Shown here one piece after another: positions 29,366 to 38,883 of a stretch of DNA of 58,166 bases. The DNA is from a virus. The translations under genes were made by a program, and so were the position numbers. Position 1 is the first letter of the stretch. Each line of letters starts with the position of its first letter. The stretch lies in IMG/VR virus record IMGVR_UViG_3300010371_000006, positions 1 through 58,166 of that record; one strand, written 5' to 3'. The notes below the pieces were generated by a model that searched no databases, was not told where the DNA came from, and saw only the letters and a list, made by a program, of their open reading frames with translations.

Positions 29366-29380
29366 GGTCTCCCTCTTCTG

Positions 29381-29752
29381 TTACTCCTCGTCGGACTCCG
29401 CATCGATCATGGTGGCCCGCTTGTTCACCCTGAGCACGGTGCCCCCGAGGTTGCCGTTGTTCATCTCCCCGATGAAGGTGTCCGGTTCGAAGCCGTGGCT
29501 CCGCAGCGAGTCCTTGAACAACTGGAAGTCACGGAGCTGGGCTCCCTGGGCCTCGCACTGGATGGCGAGCCGACGGTGTTCGCGGGCCTCGTGCTCGTGC
29601 ATCCCCCGAAGCTGTTCGAAGCCGGCTCGCTGCAGGGTGAGCTGCTGGTTGAGCTCGCTGTTGTCCTTCTGCAGCTGGGCCATCAGGTACTGCGGATCGA
29701 CGCGGAATTCGTCCGTCGGCGTCATGGTCGTGAGTTCTTCAGAGTTATCCAC
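29381..29752 (-). CDS. Coiled-coil protein
   Basis: The protein has 123 residues from a GTG after AGGAGGCACA. A heptad-like helix spans about 25-80 (MAQLQKDNSELNQQLTLQR), then a small ordered end. It has no membrane span. A tail-end or lysis accessory role is possible from position. Confidence 0.5.
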   Translation of the reverse strand: MDNSEELTTMTPTDEFRVDPQYLMAQLQKDNSELNQQLTLQRAGFEQLRGMHEHEAREHRRLAIQCEAQGAQLRDFQLFKDSLRSHGFEPDTFIGEMNNGNLGGTVLRVNKRATMIDAESDEE

Positions 29753-29789
29753 TGTGCCTCCTAGTAGGGGTTACATCCCTCCCATCATA

Positions 29790-30239
29790 TCATCTGCCCA
29801 TCTGACTTCGAAGGTCCCGAACGTGTTTACGTTGTATAGCAAGTGCTGGATGGTGTGGGTTCCAAGCCCTCCGGATGACATCCAGCTGGTTGTTAGGATC
29901 GAGATGTACGACCCGAGATTTAGCCGCTTCCACACGGCCGAGGTGAGCCTGCCGAGCCGTCGCCTCGTCAGTATTCCACAGGTGGGTGGGGTTGCTGTGA
30001 ACGTTGTCGGTCATGTGGAATTCGTAGATCGCGACTTCGATCAACTTGTCGATGTCGTTCGGATCGAGGTTGTACTCCGCGACTCGCCATTGAAGCCTGC
30101 TGTGTGGGAAGATGTACATCCAGGAGGAACCCCCCTCGATGTCATGATCGATGAACCAAAGCGGCTCAGGGTAGTGAGACTTCTGCTCGGATGATGCATC
30201 CCGAACCCGAGTGATGGTGCGCTTCTCCACTGTCATCAT
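29790..30239 (-). CDS. Unrecognised protein after the tail-hub gene
   Basis: The protein has 149 residues. It is rich in Trp, His and Asp, with strand-like stretches (PLWFIDHDIEGGSSWMYIF). Its ATG lies in the TAATG overlap with the large tail protein, so the two are co-translated. Could be a small tail-tip or adhesion component; no family recognised. Confidence 0.6.
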   Translation of the reverse strand: MMTVEKRTITRVRDASSEQKSHYPEPLWFIDHDIEGGSSWMYIFPHSRLQWRVAEYNLDPNDIDKLIEVAIYEFHMTDNVHSNPTHLWNTDEATARQAHLGRVEAAKSRVVHLDPNNQLDVIRRAWNPHHPALAIQRKHVRDLRSQMGR

Positions 30240-33200
30240 TACCTCAATCGCCAAGCCCAGAAGAAGATTGACCAGGTGGCAGGCGACGACCCTGACAGAG
30301 TGAAGGCGAAGCCAGTGCTGGTCAGGCCGTTGACGTTACCACCCGTCTGACCTATTGTACCACAAGAGTACTGAACCACGGGAACAGTCGTGCTGATGGG
30401 CGTCGGGCCGAATCCGATGTTCGCCCCACCGGCAGTAGCCGTTAGACCACCGATGTCCGCTGTGATAATTCCCGTCCAGGCAAAGACCCCAGTCCAGTTA
30501 GGCTGAAATCCGTCAATCTCCCACTTCGAGTCTGTAGACGAGGCGTCGTAGTCGAAACGCAACTGACCGCCATGTGCAGCCCCCTCGATGAACGTGCCGA
30601 TGACCGAGAAGGTGGGACCGATGTAGACAAGCCCCCCATTAGCCACTTCGTTGTTGTAGTCTATGCAACGGTAGCTTGAACCGACTTCATCCGCCATCAG
30701 TAGCTGGTAGGCGTAGGTACCGGCAGAATGGGGGAAAGAACCACTCATCAGCATAACGCCGGCTGAGTTACCGCCCACATGAGCGGTGGACAACACGGAG
30801 CTGTTGCTATTGCTGGAGTCGAACATACGCATGGTGGGATAGACTGCCGTGGCTGCTGAACCTCCGCCAATCTGATTGCCGAAGAGGTTCGGCACTAGAG
30901 TGACGTCCTGAGAGTTCATGACTATCTTGGCAGTGCCACTCTGAGCTGACAGAGTCAACGAAGTACTACTGTCATTGACATCGAAGGTGAGAGCACCGGT
31001 TGCATCGTAAGCATGGAAGCCGGTGCCATCCATGACGCATCGCTGACCCGAGGCGGCTGTGCCGATCGACCCTGAGATGATCACTCCGGCGGACAGCGTG
31101 CCGGCGATGATCTTGTTGGCGGAGACTGTGCCGATCTTGGCGTCGGTGATCGCCGCGTTAGCTATGAGGAAGTTGTCCTGCTGCATCCGCACTTCGATGT
31201 TGTCCGCCCACACCTGCCCCGCTGTGTGGGAGGATGTAGCCAGGACGAACTGCGCAATCACTGCCCCAGTCGGCGCTGTCACAGCCTGAGTGGCGATGCG
31301 ACTTCGCCAGGTGTTGTCGTTGGTCGACGGGGCTGTCTGACAGTAGCTCAGGTCGGAGTACCCCAGCGACGCGCCGGTGATGTCACGGAAGGTTACTCCC
31401 ACAGCCACACGCATGGTTCCCGTAACCGCAGCGCTGACCTTCCAGTCAGCTGCACCCATGAACGTCTGGCCCACCGTGCAGTTGACCGTGTTGAGCACGA
31501 TCGTCTCAGTGGTCTGACCACCGGTGCCGAAGTGGGTGATAGACCAGGTGCCTGAGGAGGAGGTGGTGTTGTCCAGGCCCCAGTGACTACCACCGAACTG
31601 AGCGTTGCGGGTGGCTCGCCAGTTCGCGTCTTCGAACGAGCCGTTGTCGATCAGGTTACCGACGTCAGAGAAGGACAGGTTGGAGATGCTGACCTGACCT
31701 GTGTTGATGTCGGTGGCTACGACCTGCGCAAGAGTAGCCGAGCCAGCAGCCGACGGAGTCGAAGCGTTGCCCGTACGATCGAAGGCGACCAGTCGTGCAT
31801 AGTATGTTGTTCCATAAGTGAGTACTGCAGATGGGACTGTGACTGTGCCTCCGCCACGCATGTTCTGGTACAGGTTGGCGGATGAGGGGGTGAAGGTGGG
31901 GGAGGAGGAATCGACGTAGACTGCGACATGGTCGAAGTCGCCCGGCATGTTGCCGCCGAGGTTGTCCTTCGCATCCCACGTGATCGACAGCTGACCCAGC
32001 AGCGAAGTCACCCCAGGTGTGGAGGGTGTGTTCGGCGGGAGGGTGTCTGATGCAGTCGTGATCGTCTGAGTGGCTGACCAACCCGAGTAGTTCGCCTGCG
32101 AGTCGTAGCACTGAACCCGGTAGTCGTACTGCACGGCAGGCTGGAGCGCGCCGACATAGAATGACAGGGTGTTGCTGTCGCAGTTGAAGGTGGTCCAGTC
32201 GGTGGAGCCGTGCACCGTGACCTGAATCTGATACCCGGCGATGTTGGTGTCGACTTTGCCGGTGGTGTCCTCGGTGACTGCTGACCACGCCACGGTGATC
32301 TCAGCCATGGTGTGGCCCTGGTTGTCCAGGTACGGTGCGGTGCCGGCGGACACAGTGGCAGGTACAGCCGGAGGATTGAGAATCTCGTTGACCTTGGTAG
32401 TCTCCGAGCCACCAAGAATCGTGCTACCATTCTCGATCGCATCGACCTGAGCCTGCAGCCTGGTGAGGAACTCCCCGAAGATGTTGTCCAGGGCTGTGGT
32501 GCCGGTCAGCACTCCTTCGTTGTCTTCAGTGATGGAGTACTGCAGAACTCGCTGACGGTAGTTGGTGCCGTCGATACTTGTCCACACCCAGTCGCCGAGT
32601 TCGAAGTCGACGCTTGGCACGGGACTGCTGGGATCACTGAAGATCAATTCATTGGTGCGTGCGATCACGTCGATCGACGCCGCCTCAGCAGCCTGATCTC
32701 CCAGTTGTACGAGCTGCAGCAGATCGGTGATGCCCGATGCACTTGTGCCAGTTTCGCGACGGCCTCTCAGGGCGACTGCAGGAGTGTATTGGGTTTCTGC
32801 GTACAGGTTGGCCGACCCACTGGCAAGCACGACCGTCTTCAGATCCCTGGTGCTCTCCTGGACGCTCGACTGGGTGAGGTCGCGCCCCTTACGGATGATC
32901 ACCGGCGGACTCTGGGTCGTACGGTCCACCCCTAGCGTCTGGTAGTTGTACAGCTTCAGGCTGTACACATCCATGACCGCGTCACACTGGGCGTAGGACT
33001 GCAGGTCCTGTACCACCTGTAGGTAGGTAGTTTGGGCGTCCCATGAGATCGAGATCGCCGTGGCCCAGGGCTGACCTGCCGAGTCGTGGGTGTCGGTGAA
33101 GCTGGAGATGTCGATCTCGACGATCGTGCCTCGCAGCTGAGCCGCCTGAACTAGCGTACGCAGAATGAAGCCCGGAGTGTCTGCGGTGAAGGAGAAGCTC

Positions 33201-33556
33201 GGCGGATCGCTGCTGTGGGGCCAGTTCTCGGGGTAGACGATCGCCCGCTCCATGCGAGCCATGGAGGTACGGCAGGTGATCTGAGCGAGGGCGCCCTCCT
33301 CGGCAGGATCCGCATCATTCCAGGATCGCTGCTCCATGGTCGAGCGAAGCAGGCCCAGCTCCACACCACCGTAGAAAACCGCGAGGTCGCGGTCCATGAC
33401 GACCTGCTCGTAGTTGTTGCCGTTGTTTGGGTAGGAGAACTGTACTGTGCCTGCGTCGCTGATGACGGGCGAGACCGTCCATCCAGCAGTGTCGCCAAGC
33501 ACCCACTCAGGCTTACCCGTGGTCGGATCGATGACTCGGAGTTCGAAGGTCTTCAT
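30239..33556 (-). CDS. Large tail-hub / minor tail protein with fibronectin type III domains
   Basis: The protein has 1105 residues. Residues 1-370 look like a phage tail-associated (Tal/siphovirus ReqiPepy6-type) hub domain. About 385-610 hold two fibronectin III-like repeats (VAWSAVTEDTTGKV, WDAKDNLGGNMPGDFDHVAV). About 625-770 form a carbohydrate-binding-module-like beta sandwich (NLIDNGSFEDANW). The ISNLSF and ITDAKIGTVSANKI linkers precede a C-terminal beta-rich fibre. It sits after the distal tail gene, so it is probably the baseplate hub with receptor- or sugar-binding arms. Confidence 0.75.
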   Translation of the reverse strand: MKTFELRVIDPTTGKPEWVLGDTAGWTVSPVISDAGTVQFSYPNNGNNYEQVVMDRDLAVFYGGVELGLLRSTMEQRSWNDADPAEEGALAQITCRTSMARMERAIVYPENWPHSSDPPSFSFTADTPGFILRTLVQAAQLRGTIVEIDISSFTDTHDSAGQPWATAISISWDAQTTYLQVVQDLQSYAQCDAVMDVYSLKLYNYQTLGVDRTTQSPPVIIRKGRDLTQSSVQESTRDLKTVVLASGSANLYAETQYTPAVALRGRRETGTSASGITDLLQLVQLGDQAAEAASIDVIARTNELIFSDPSSPVPSVDFELGDWVWTSIDGTNYRQRVLQYSITEDNEGVLTGTTALDNIFGEFLTRLQAQVDAIENGSTILGGSETTKVNEILNPPAVPATVSAGTAPYLDNQGHTMAEITVAWSAVTEDTTGKVDTNIAGYQIQVTVHGSTDWTTFNCDSNTLSFYVGALQPAVQYDYRVQCYDSQANYSGWSATQTITTASDTLPPNTPSTPGVTSLLGQLSITWDAKDNLGGNMPGDFDHVAVYVDSSSPTFTPSSANLYQNMRGGGTVTVPSAVLTYGTTYYARLVAFDRTGNASTPSAAGSATLAQVVATDINTGQVSISNLSFSDVGNLIDNGSFEDANWRATRNAQFGGSHWGLDNTTSSSGTWSITHFGTGGQTTETIVLNTVNCTVGQTFMGAADWKVSAAVTGTMRVAVGVTFRDITGASLGYSDLSYCQTAPSTNDNTWRSRIATQAVTAPTGAVIAQFVLATSSHTAGQVWADNIEVRMQQDNFLIANAAITDAKIGTVSANKIIAGTLSAGVIISGSIGTAASGQRCVMDGTGFHAYDATGALTFDVNDSSTSLTLSAQSGTAKIVMNSQDVTLVPNLFGNQIGGGSAATAVYPTMRMFDSSNSNSSVLSTAHVGGNSAGVMLMSGSFPHSAGTYAYQLLMADEVGSSYRCIDYNNEVANGGLVYIGPTFSVIGTFIEGAAHGGQLRFDYDASSTDSKWEIDGFQPNWTGVFAWTGIITADIGGLTATAGGANIGFGPTPISTTVPVVQYSCGTIGQTGGNVNGLTSTGFAFTLSGSSPATWSIFFWAWRLR

Positions 33557-34434
33557 TACGCGACCACGTACTTCCTGTAGCCAGTGACTGTGAGCTGGGT
33601 GTGGGAGTCGGGATTAGTGCAGCTCCATGCGATCTGAGGCGCAGAGTTCTGCCAGCCTGGCGGCAACGACAGCCAGAAGTTAGATCCCGAATGGGTGATG
33701 TCGGACACCAGTGGTGATCCACTCGATGCAGACACACCCCAGTCACTAGAGTCCAGTGTCAGAGTAGCTGCCGAGTTCACCCCTGCGTTGTACTGCACCC
33801 AGCAGTCGAGCTCCAGGGGTGAGCCATTCTCCAGCGCTTGCAGCTTGAACTGGGACACCTTGCCGGTCACTGTGAACTGCAGGTCTTCCATGGGTGCCGT
33901 GGCCCCGATGAAAGACTGGAGCGTCAAGATCTCAGAGACAGGCAGGCCTGCCGGTGAGGCCCATGTCACCGGGTTTACATCTCGCCAGAATGGGTTCGGT
34001 AGAGTGAACGCCACGTTGAACTTGGCGAGCGGATTCGCCGCCGAGCTCTCGGGAGTGATGACAGCCAGCACCTCAGCGTCACACTGTCGAACACTGCCGT
34101 CCGGTTTGACCTGCTGTATGTTGATCAGACCGGTTCGTCGGGTGAAGACTTGCATCAGCATGTCCAGGTTCTCGTAGAACAACCGACGCTGTATCTTCTG
34201 TGTGGGAACGGATCCGTCGCTGAGCGCGCCCTTCACCCACATGGTGAGAGTGAAGGAGCCCTCCTGGAACTTCTTGTTCCGAACACGCAGCGTGCCATGA
34301 CGACCCGGGATCTCCACGTTCTTGGTTCGGAGATCTGGGGTCGTCATACGACCGGTGATGGTCGATATGTTGTACGCATACGTGTTGAGAACAACTCCAT
34401 CGACAGAGACCGTCTCGGCGGTTGATACTGCCAT
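33556..34434 (-). CDS. Distal tail (Dit-like) protein
   Basis: The protein has 292 residues. The first 140 residues, with TTPDLRTKNVEIPGRHGTLR and LTMWVKGALSDGS, match the N-terminal ring-forming domain of siphovirus distal tail proteins; a beta-rich C-terminal domain follows. The start lies in TAATG overlap with the tape measure gene. It should join the tail tube to the hub encoded next. Confidence 0.75.
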   Translation of the reverse strand: MAVSTAETVSVDGVVLNTYAYNISTITGRMTTPDLRTKNVEIPGRHGTLRVRNKKFQEGSFTLTMWVKGALSDGSVPTQKIQRRLFYENLDMLMQVFTRRTGLINIQQVKPDGSVRQCDAEVLAVITPESSAANPLAKFNVAFTLPNPFWRDVNPVTWASPAGLPVSEILTLQSFIGATAPMEDLQFTVTGKVSQFKLQALENGSPLELDCWVQYNAGVNSAATLTLDSSDWGVSASSGSPLVSDITHSGSNFWLSLPPGWQNSAPQIAWSCTNPDSHTQLTVTGYRKYVVA

Positions 34435-37241
34435 TAGAATGCTCCCAAGTTGGCGAGTGACTGCAGTTTCTTGGTGGTAGAACTTGCCGCGTATTCTGCA
34501 GTCGGATTGAAGACGTTGACCTCGAGCACCTTGGTCGGCTGACCCCCCACACCGTTGGCGAATGCGGTGGTAGAGGCGGTCTGCCATCCAGGCACGGAGA
34601 CTGCGCCCGAGACTCCGATCTGCTTGAGCTGACTCTGCTGGTTCGCAGCGAGCTGGCGTAGAGCAGCCTGAGAGTTCAGCGAAGCCTGTAGCACGGGGTT
34701 GCTATTCTTCAGGTCGTTGCCCAGCCCGTGTATCTGACGGACGTACCGGTCGATGTTGCGGGTCTCATCGTCCATGCACTTACTGATCTGCACCATCTGC
34801 TTCTCAATGAAGGATGGGGAGTTGATCCCAAGACCCTTCTTGAAGCCATCCCACAGACTGCCGGCGAAGTTCTTCGCTGACTGGAACGCGCTAGAGACCC
34901 AGCCTTCGATGGTGTTGATCACGTTGTTCATGATGTTCCACATCAGCGACGGCAGCTGGCTGATCCAATTGACGATGCCACTGACGATGTTGCTACCGAT
35001 GCTCTCTGCATCGGTGATCATGCGCAGACCGATGTTGACGAAGTCGTTGTACGCGGTCGTGGCGAAGTTGACGATCTCGCCAGGCAGCTTCTCGAAGAAG
35101 TTGATGACAGCGTTCAGAACATCCGACCCCCACTGCCGGGTGTCGTTCAACATACGGACCTGGAAGTTGATCCATGCGTTGAACGCGGCGGTGGCGAAGC
35201 TGGCGATGTATCCTGGCAATCTCTCGAAGAAGCCGATGATCGCGTTCAGGATGTCGGAGCCCCACTGTCGAGCATCCTCGATCATGCGAATCTGGAAGGC
35301 GACCCAGTCGTGGTACAGATCCTCAGCGTACTGCATGATGCGGCCGGGCAGCTTCTCGAAGAAGTTGACGATCGCCTGGGCCAGATCTTGCATGCCTGTG
35401 TTGATAGCTTCGACCAGCTCGATGTTCCACCGAAGCAGGCGACCCAGGGCGAAGCCCAGCCAGTAGGCGAACTGATCAGGCAGCTTGCCTAGTTCGGTGA
35501 TGATCGCCTTACCAAAGTTCTCCATACCAGTGAGGGCGTCGCTGCCCATCCGCTCGAAGAACTTGGTGATCGTGCCGCCGAACCTATCCCACAGCAGCTT
35601 ACCGATTTCACCGATGGGGTCGAGGATGAACCCGACAATCGTCTCCCAGTGCTTCTTCAGCCAGTCTAGGGCAGTGTCGAACACCTTCTCGACTGCGTGG
35701 AGAGCGTCTTCGAAGTACTGAGGAACCTTCTTGAACCAGTTGACCGTGGCTTCGAAGGCGGTCTTGAACGCATGACCTATGTCGTTGATGATGTTTCGGA
35801 AGGCCTGACAGTGCTCATACAGCTCGTAGAATGCGACCGCCAGCGCGATCACGGCTACTACGATCAGCACGATCGGGTTCTCCAACAGAGCCACGGAGAG
35901 AGTTCGGACCATGGTGATCAGACTCTTGCCCACACCCCAGAGAAACTTCATCGCCTCGCTCAAGTCCTGGATCGTCTTCCAGAGCTTGAGACCTATGGAG
36001 ATGGTCTTGCCCACGATACCAAGGAACAACGCCAGCCCGGCGACGATGGCGAGAACGTGGATGATGAGAGTCTGTGTCTGGGGCGACAGCTTGGCGAAGC
36101 CCTGCACCACTCCGGTGATCGCCTTGACGATTCCGTTGAGGAAGTTCTGCAGCGGCTGACCTGCGGTGATGGCCATCGTCTTCAGCGACGAGGTCAAGAT
36201 CTTCAGGCTGCCCTGGAGGTTGTCCATTCGCTTGGCTGCGACGTCAGCGGCGGTGGTCTTGTTGATCGCCGCGTTCATCGTGTCGAAGCCCTTGGCTCCG
36301 GCCTTGGTCAGGATCTCCGCGCCGGCGAGAGCTCGAGAGTTGAAGATGGTCTTCAGAGCGGCAGTCTGCTGCTCAGCCCCCATCTTCGAGGTCGCGTTCT
36401 GCAGAATCTGGAAGACTTGCCCCAGCGATTTAGCTGTACCGTTCGCGTTGAACAGCTGGTTGGTGCCGTTCTTCGTGATGATGCCGAGCTTCTGCAGCTC
36501 AGCGGATGCAGCCTTAGTGGGGGCAGTCAGCTGCAGGAACATCTGCCGAAGTTCAGTACCGCCCATCGAACCCTGGATGCCTGCTCGACCCATCAGGGTC
36601 AGGGCGGTCGTGGTGTCACTCATCGAGACGTGAAGAGTGTCAGCGACCGCGCCGGCATACTTCATTGAGGTCGCCAAGTCGTCCACAGATAGGACCGAGT
36701 TGTTGCTTGCGCCGGCGAGCTCGTTCGCCACCATCTGTGCGTCAGACGCCTTCAGATTGAAGGCGGACATGATGGTAACAACATCCTTGGTGGCGTTAGC
36801 CAGGGGAATCTGTGCGGCCTGTGCGAGGTTGGTGCACGCGTCAGCCACACCGCCGAGGATGTCCTTGGTGGACTCACCCGACTTCGCCAGCTGCGTGAAC
36901 ATCTGAGCGATGTCCTCTGTGGAGAACATCGTCGTCTGGTCGAGCTGGATCGCCTTCTGACGGATAGCCTCCATCTGAGACTGTGTCGCATTAGACACAG
37001 CCTGGAAGTAGTCCATCTCGGCGTTGAACTTGGCCGCTTGGTCAGCAGCATATCCCAGGGCGCCGGCGATCGCTATGCCGAAGCCGAGGAACATGTTGCT
37101 GACCTCGCCGATGGTCTTGCTCGAGCGCGTCAGGGCGCTCATCGTGGAGGCGTTCGCAGATCGGGCCGCAGCGTATGCGGCGACAGCCTGGGATACGTCA
37201 ACCTTCAGCTGACCAGTAACTGTCCCCAGCAGATTAGCCAC
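34434..37241 (-). CDS. Tape measure protein
   Basis: The protein has about 935 residues from a GTG after GGAGGTGG. TLTRSSKTIGEVSNMFLGFG and GIQGSMGGTELRQMFLQL typify the TP901-type tape measure N-terminal domain (about 80-380). Hydrophobic spans lie at about 405-435 and 465-490. From about 620 to 800 are four to five imperfect repeats of about 37 residues around DARQWGSDILNAIIGFFERL. At about 0.15 nm per residue the tail would be near 140 nm, short for a siphovirus of this genome size. Confidence 0.9.
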   Translation of the reverse strand: MANLLGTVTGQLKVDVSQAVAAYAAARSANASTMSALTRSSKTIGEVSNMFLGFGIAIAGALGYAADQAAKFNAEMDYFQAVSNATQSQMEAIRQKAIQLDQTTMFSTEDIAQMFTQLAKSGESTKDILGGVADACTNLAQAAQIPLANATKDVVTIMSAFNLKASDAQMVANELAGASNNSVLSVDDLATSMKYAGAVADTLHVSMSDTTTALTLMGRAGIQGSMGGTELRQMFLQLTAPTKAASAELQKLGIITKNGTNQLFNANGTAKSLGQVFQILQNATSKMGAEQQTAALKTIFNSRALAGAEILTKAGAKGFDTMNAAINKTTAADVAAKRMDNLQGSLKILTSSLKTMAITAGQPLQNFLNGIVKAITGVVQGFAKLSPQTQTLIIHVLAIVAGLALFLGIVGKTISIGLKLWKTIQDLSEAMKFLWGVGKSLITMVRTLSVALLENPIVLIVVAVIALAVAFYELYEHCQAFRNIINDIGHAFKTAFEATVNWFKKVPQYFEDALHAVEKVFDTALDWLKKHWETIVGFILDPIGEIGKLLWDRFGGTITKFFERMGSDALTGMENFGKAIITELGKLPDQFAYWLGFALGRLLRWNIELVEAINTGMQDLAQAIVNFFEKLPGRIMQYAEDLYHDWVAFQIRMIEDARQWGSDILNAIIGFFERLPGYIASFATAAFNAWINFQVRMLNDTRQWGSDVLNAVINFFEKLPGEIVNFATTAYNDFVNIGLRMITDAESIGSNIVSGIVNWISQLPSLMWNIMNNVINTIEGWVSSAFQSAKNFAGSLWDGFKKGLGINSPSFIEKQMVQISKCMDDETRNIDRYVRQIHGLGNDLKNSNPVLQASLNSQAALRQLAANQQSQLKQIGVSGAVSVPGWQTASTTAFANGVGGQPTKVLEVNVFNPTAEYAASSTTKKLQSLANLGAF

Positions 37242-37251
37242 GGTCCACCTC

Positions 37252-37659
37252 CTATGCCTTGGCACCGCCAAACATCAGTGCAGGGTCTGCGTACAGCCCC
37301 GGCGTCGGGGCACTTTCTGGGGTCTTGAAGTATTTGTCGAAGACCCTCTGGCGGTTCCTCAGCAGATCGTTGCCGCTTCCTTCGCATTGGTTGAGCTCGC
37401 TCTCAACCATGTTGCCGAAGTAGCTGACGGCCTCGTCGAGGCAGTACCTTACGTATGGATCACTTAGCGCGAGGAGGTCGCTTGGCCGGCTTGACCACGT
37501 TTTCGCGTTGTTGTACAAGATCCACACCTGCGGCAAGTTCTCCACGAAAGGATTCGAGGTCCGTGGTACCTCCTGTCGCGATCGTGAAGATGTACATCTT
37601 GTCGGCGTCCTCGAGCTCGTCGATGTAGAGCAGATCGTCGTCCCGGTCGTCCTCGTCAT
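37252..37659 (-). CDS. Tail assembly chaperone, frameshift extension (T)
   Basis: The useful part begins near 37505 (NNAKTWSSRPSDLLALSDPY) and continues with YCLDEAVSYFGNMVESEL, the usual C-terminal half of siphovirus gpG-T chaperones. It has no ribosome site or good start and must be reached by frameshifting from the gene 37460-37984. Its frame is +1 (equivalently -2) relative to that gene, not the usual -1. A slippery GCGAAAACG lies at 37506-37498 just upstream of the conserved RPSDLL. Confidence 0.7.
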   Translation of the reverse strand: MTRTTGTTICSTSTSSRTPTRCTSSRSRQEVPRTSNPFVENLPQVWILYNNAKTWSSRPSDLLALSDPYVRYCLDEAVSYFGNMVESELNQCEGSGNDLLRNRQRVFDKYFKTPESAPTPGLYADPALMFGGAKA

Positions 37660-37984
37660 CGGGAATCGGGTGGCACTTGGGCTCGATCATGAGCACCATG
37701 ACCACCGTGTCGACGATGTCGAACATGCTTTTCAGCTGTTCGGGGTTCTCCAGAAGGTCGTGCATGACCTCCTCCTCTGTACCCCCTTGACGAGCGACGG
37801 AGATGGAGTTGATCACACTCAGCAGCGAGTTGGGAATCTGGCCGCTGATGATGAAGCTCTGCAGGGACTTGTGGCTCAGTTTCACGACCTGGCCCGAAGG
37901 CAGCTCGACGTCGCGACCCCTGTTCTTCTTCTTGAAATCCGCGGCGGAACTTGTCTTCTTCGGGATGTTGTTACGGGCAGGCAT
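37460..37984 (-). CDS. Tail assembly chaperone (G)
   Basis: The protein has 174 residues. A basic N-terminus, a helical core (LSHKSLQSFIISGQIPNSLL) and an acidic C-terminal third are typical of the short chaperone made before the tape measure. Its end overlaps the T frame by 200 bases. It should coat the tape measure during tail assembly. Located exactly between tail tube and tape measure genes as in other siphoviruses. Confidence 0.8.
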   Translation of the reverse strand: MPARNNIPKKTSSAADFKKKNRGRDVELPSGQVVKLSHKSLQSFIISGQIPNSLLSVINSISVARQGGTEEEVMHDLLENPEQLKSMFDIVDTVVMVLMIEPKCHPIPDDEDDRDDDLLYIDELEDADKMYIFTIATGGTTDLESFRGELAAGVDLVQQRENVVKPAKRPPRAK

Positions 37985-38018
37985 TGGTCCTCCTGGGGAT
38001 CAGCCGGTGAGCGAGTTG

Positions 38019-38564
38019 TTACGAGGCGATCGCGGTGACCGTCTCGTTCTGGATGAAGTCGTACAGCTTCAGGTCGCCGCCCTCCTGGACGTTGCCGAAG
38101 CCGGTGCCGGTGGCCTTGGAGACGAGGAACTTCGAGTTGGCCATGGAGCCGTCGAAGCCGCCGTCCGCCTTGCAGCGGTAGACCACGCCGTGGAAGTCGC
38201 CACCGGAGTCGGAGATCGCCTGGCCCTCGACCTGGAAGTACGGTCGCTGGTCGAGCGCACCCTTGGTGTAGGTCTTGATCTGGTTGGGCGTGGTGCCGGA
38301 TAGGGTGACCGTGCCACCCATGATGACCGCGTAGGCCTCGAGCGAGATGCCGCCGGACTCCAGCTCCCAGGTGACGGTCGGACCTCCACCGTGACTGGCG
38401 AGGTTCAGGTCGTCGCCCTTCAGGATCTCGAAGGTCTCGGCCTCCTTGAAGCTGAAGGTCTGGGCCGCCGGCAAGTCCACACCTGCGCCGAGGTTGCCGG
38501 CGTCGTCGATCGGGTAGACCTTGACGTCACGCAGTCCGAACGGGAGGGACTGTCCCAGGGTCAT
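38019..38564 (-). CDS. Major tail tube protein
   Basis: The protein has 181 residues, beta-rich (FSFKEAETFEILKGDDLN, GGTVTLSGTTPNQIKTY), the right size for a tail tube subunit. It is preceded by connector genes and followed by the chaperone pair, the standard position. The function is assigned by position and composition. Confidence 0.8.
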   Translation of the reverse strand: MTLGQSLPFGLRDVKVYPIDDAGNLGAGVDLPAAQTFSFKEAETFEILKGDDLNLASHGGGPTVTWELESGGISLEAYAVIMGGTVTLSGTTPNQIKTYTKGALDQRPYFQVEGQAISDSGGDFHGVVYRCKADGGFDGSMANSKFLVSKATGTGFGNVQEGGDLKLYDFIQNETVTAIAS

Positions 38565-38760
38565 GTCGACCCTCCTTTCTTGTTGCGGGGTCGCGGAACT
38601 GCCGGGTGTGAAGCAGCTTGCCAGTGTCGAGCGAGAAGGTGTGGAGGGCTATCACTCCTGGCCCGTGTCCACACCCTCGGCGCTTGCACTTGACCTCGAG
38701 CACGCGACTCTCGAGGTCGATGCGTGCGTGCATCGTTCCCGGACATCTCAATTCAATCAT
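38527..38760 (-). CDS. Small zinc-ribbon protein (Com-like)
   Basis: The protein has 77 residues from the ATG after AGGAGATCCG. LRCPG and VKCKRRGCGHG give the four-Cys zinc ribbon spacing seen in Mu Com-type and similar small RNA-binding proteins. It overlaps the start of the tail tube gene by 38 bases, so it could regulate that gene's translation, though this is only a guess. Confidence 0.55.
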   Translation of the reverse strand: MIELRCPGTMHARIDLESRVLEVKCKRRGCGHGPGVIALHTFSLDTGKLLHTRQFRDPATRKEGRHDPGTVPPVRTA

Positions 38761-38883
38761 CGGATCTCCTAAGCGCTCGGGTATCGTCGCGCGCTCGATG
38801 ACTCGACGATCAGGTGCCGACATGACGAGAGGCGCTTCCCAGGCCGTCCTAGGTAGCACCCCTCGTCAATCGATCGCGTGCGA

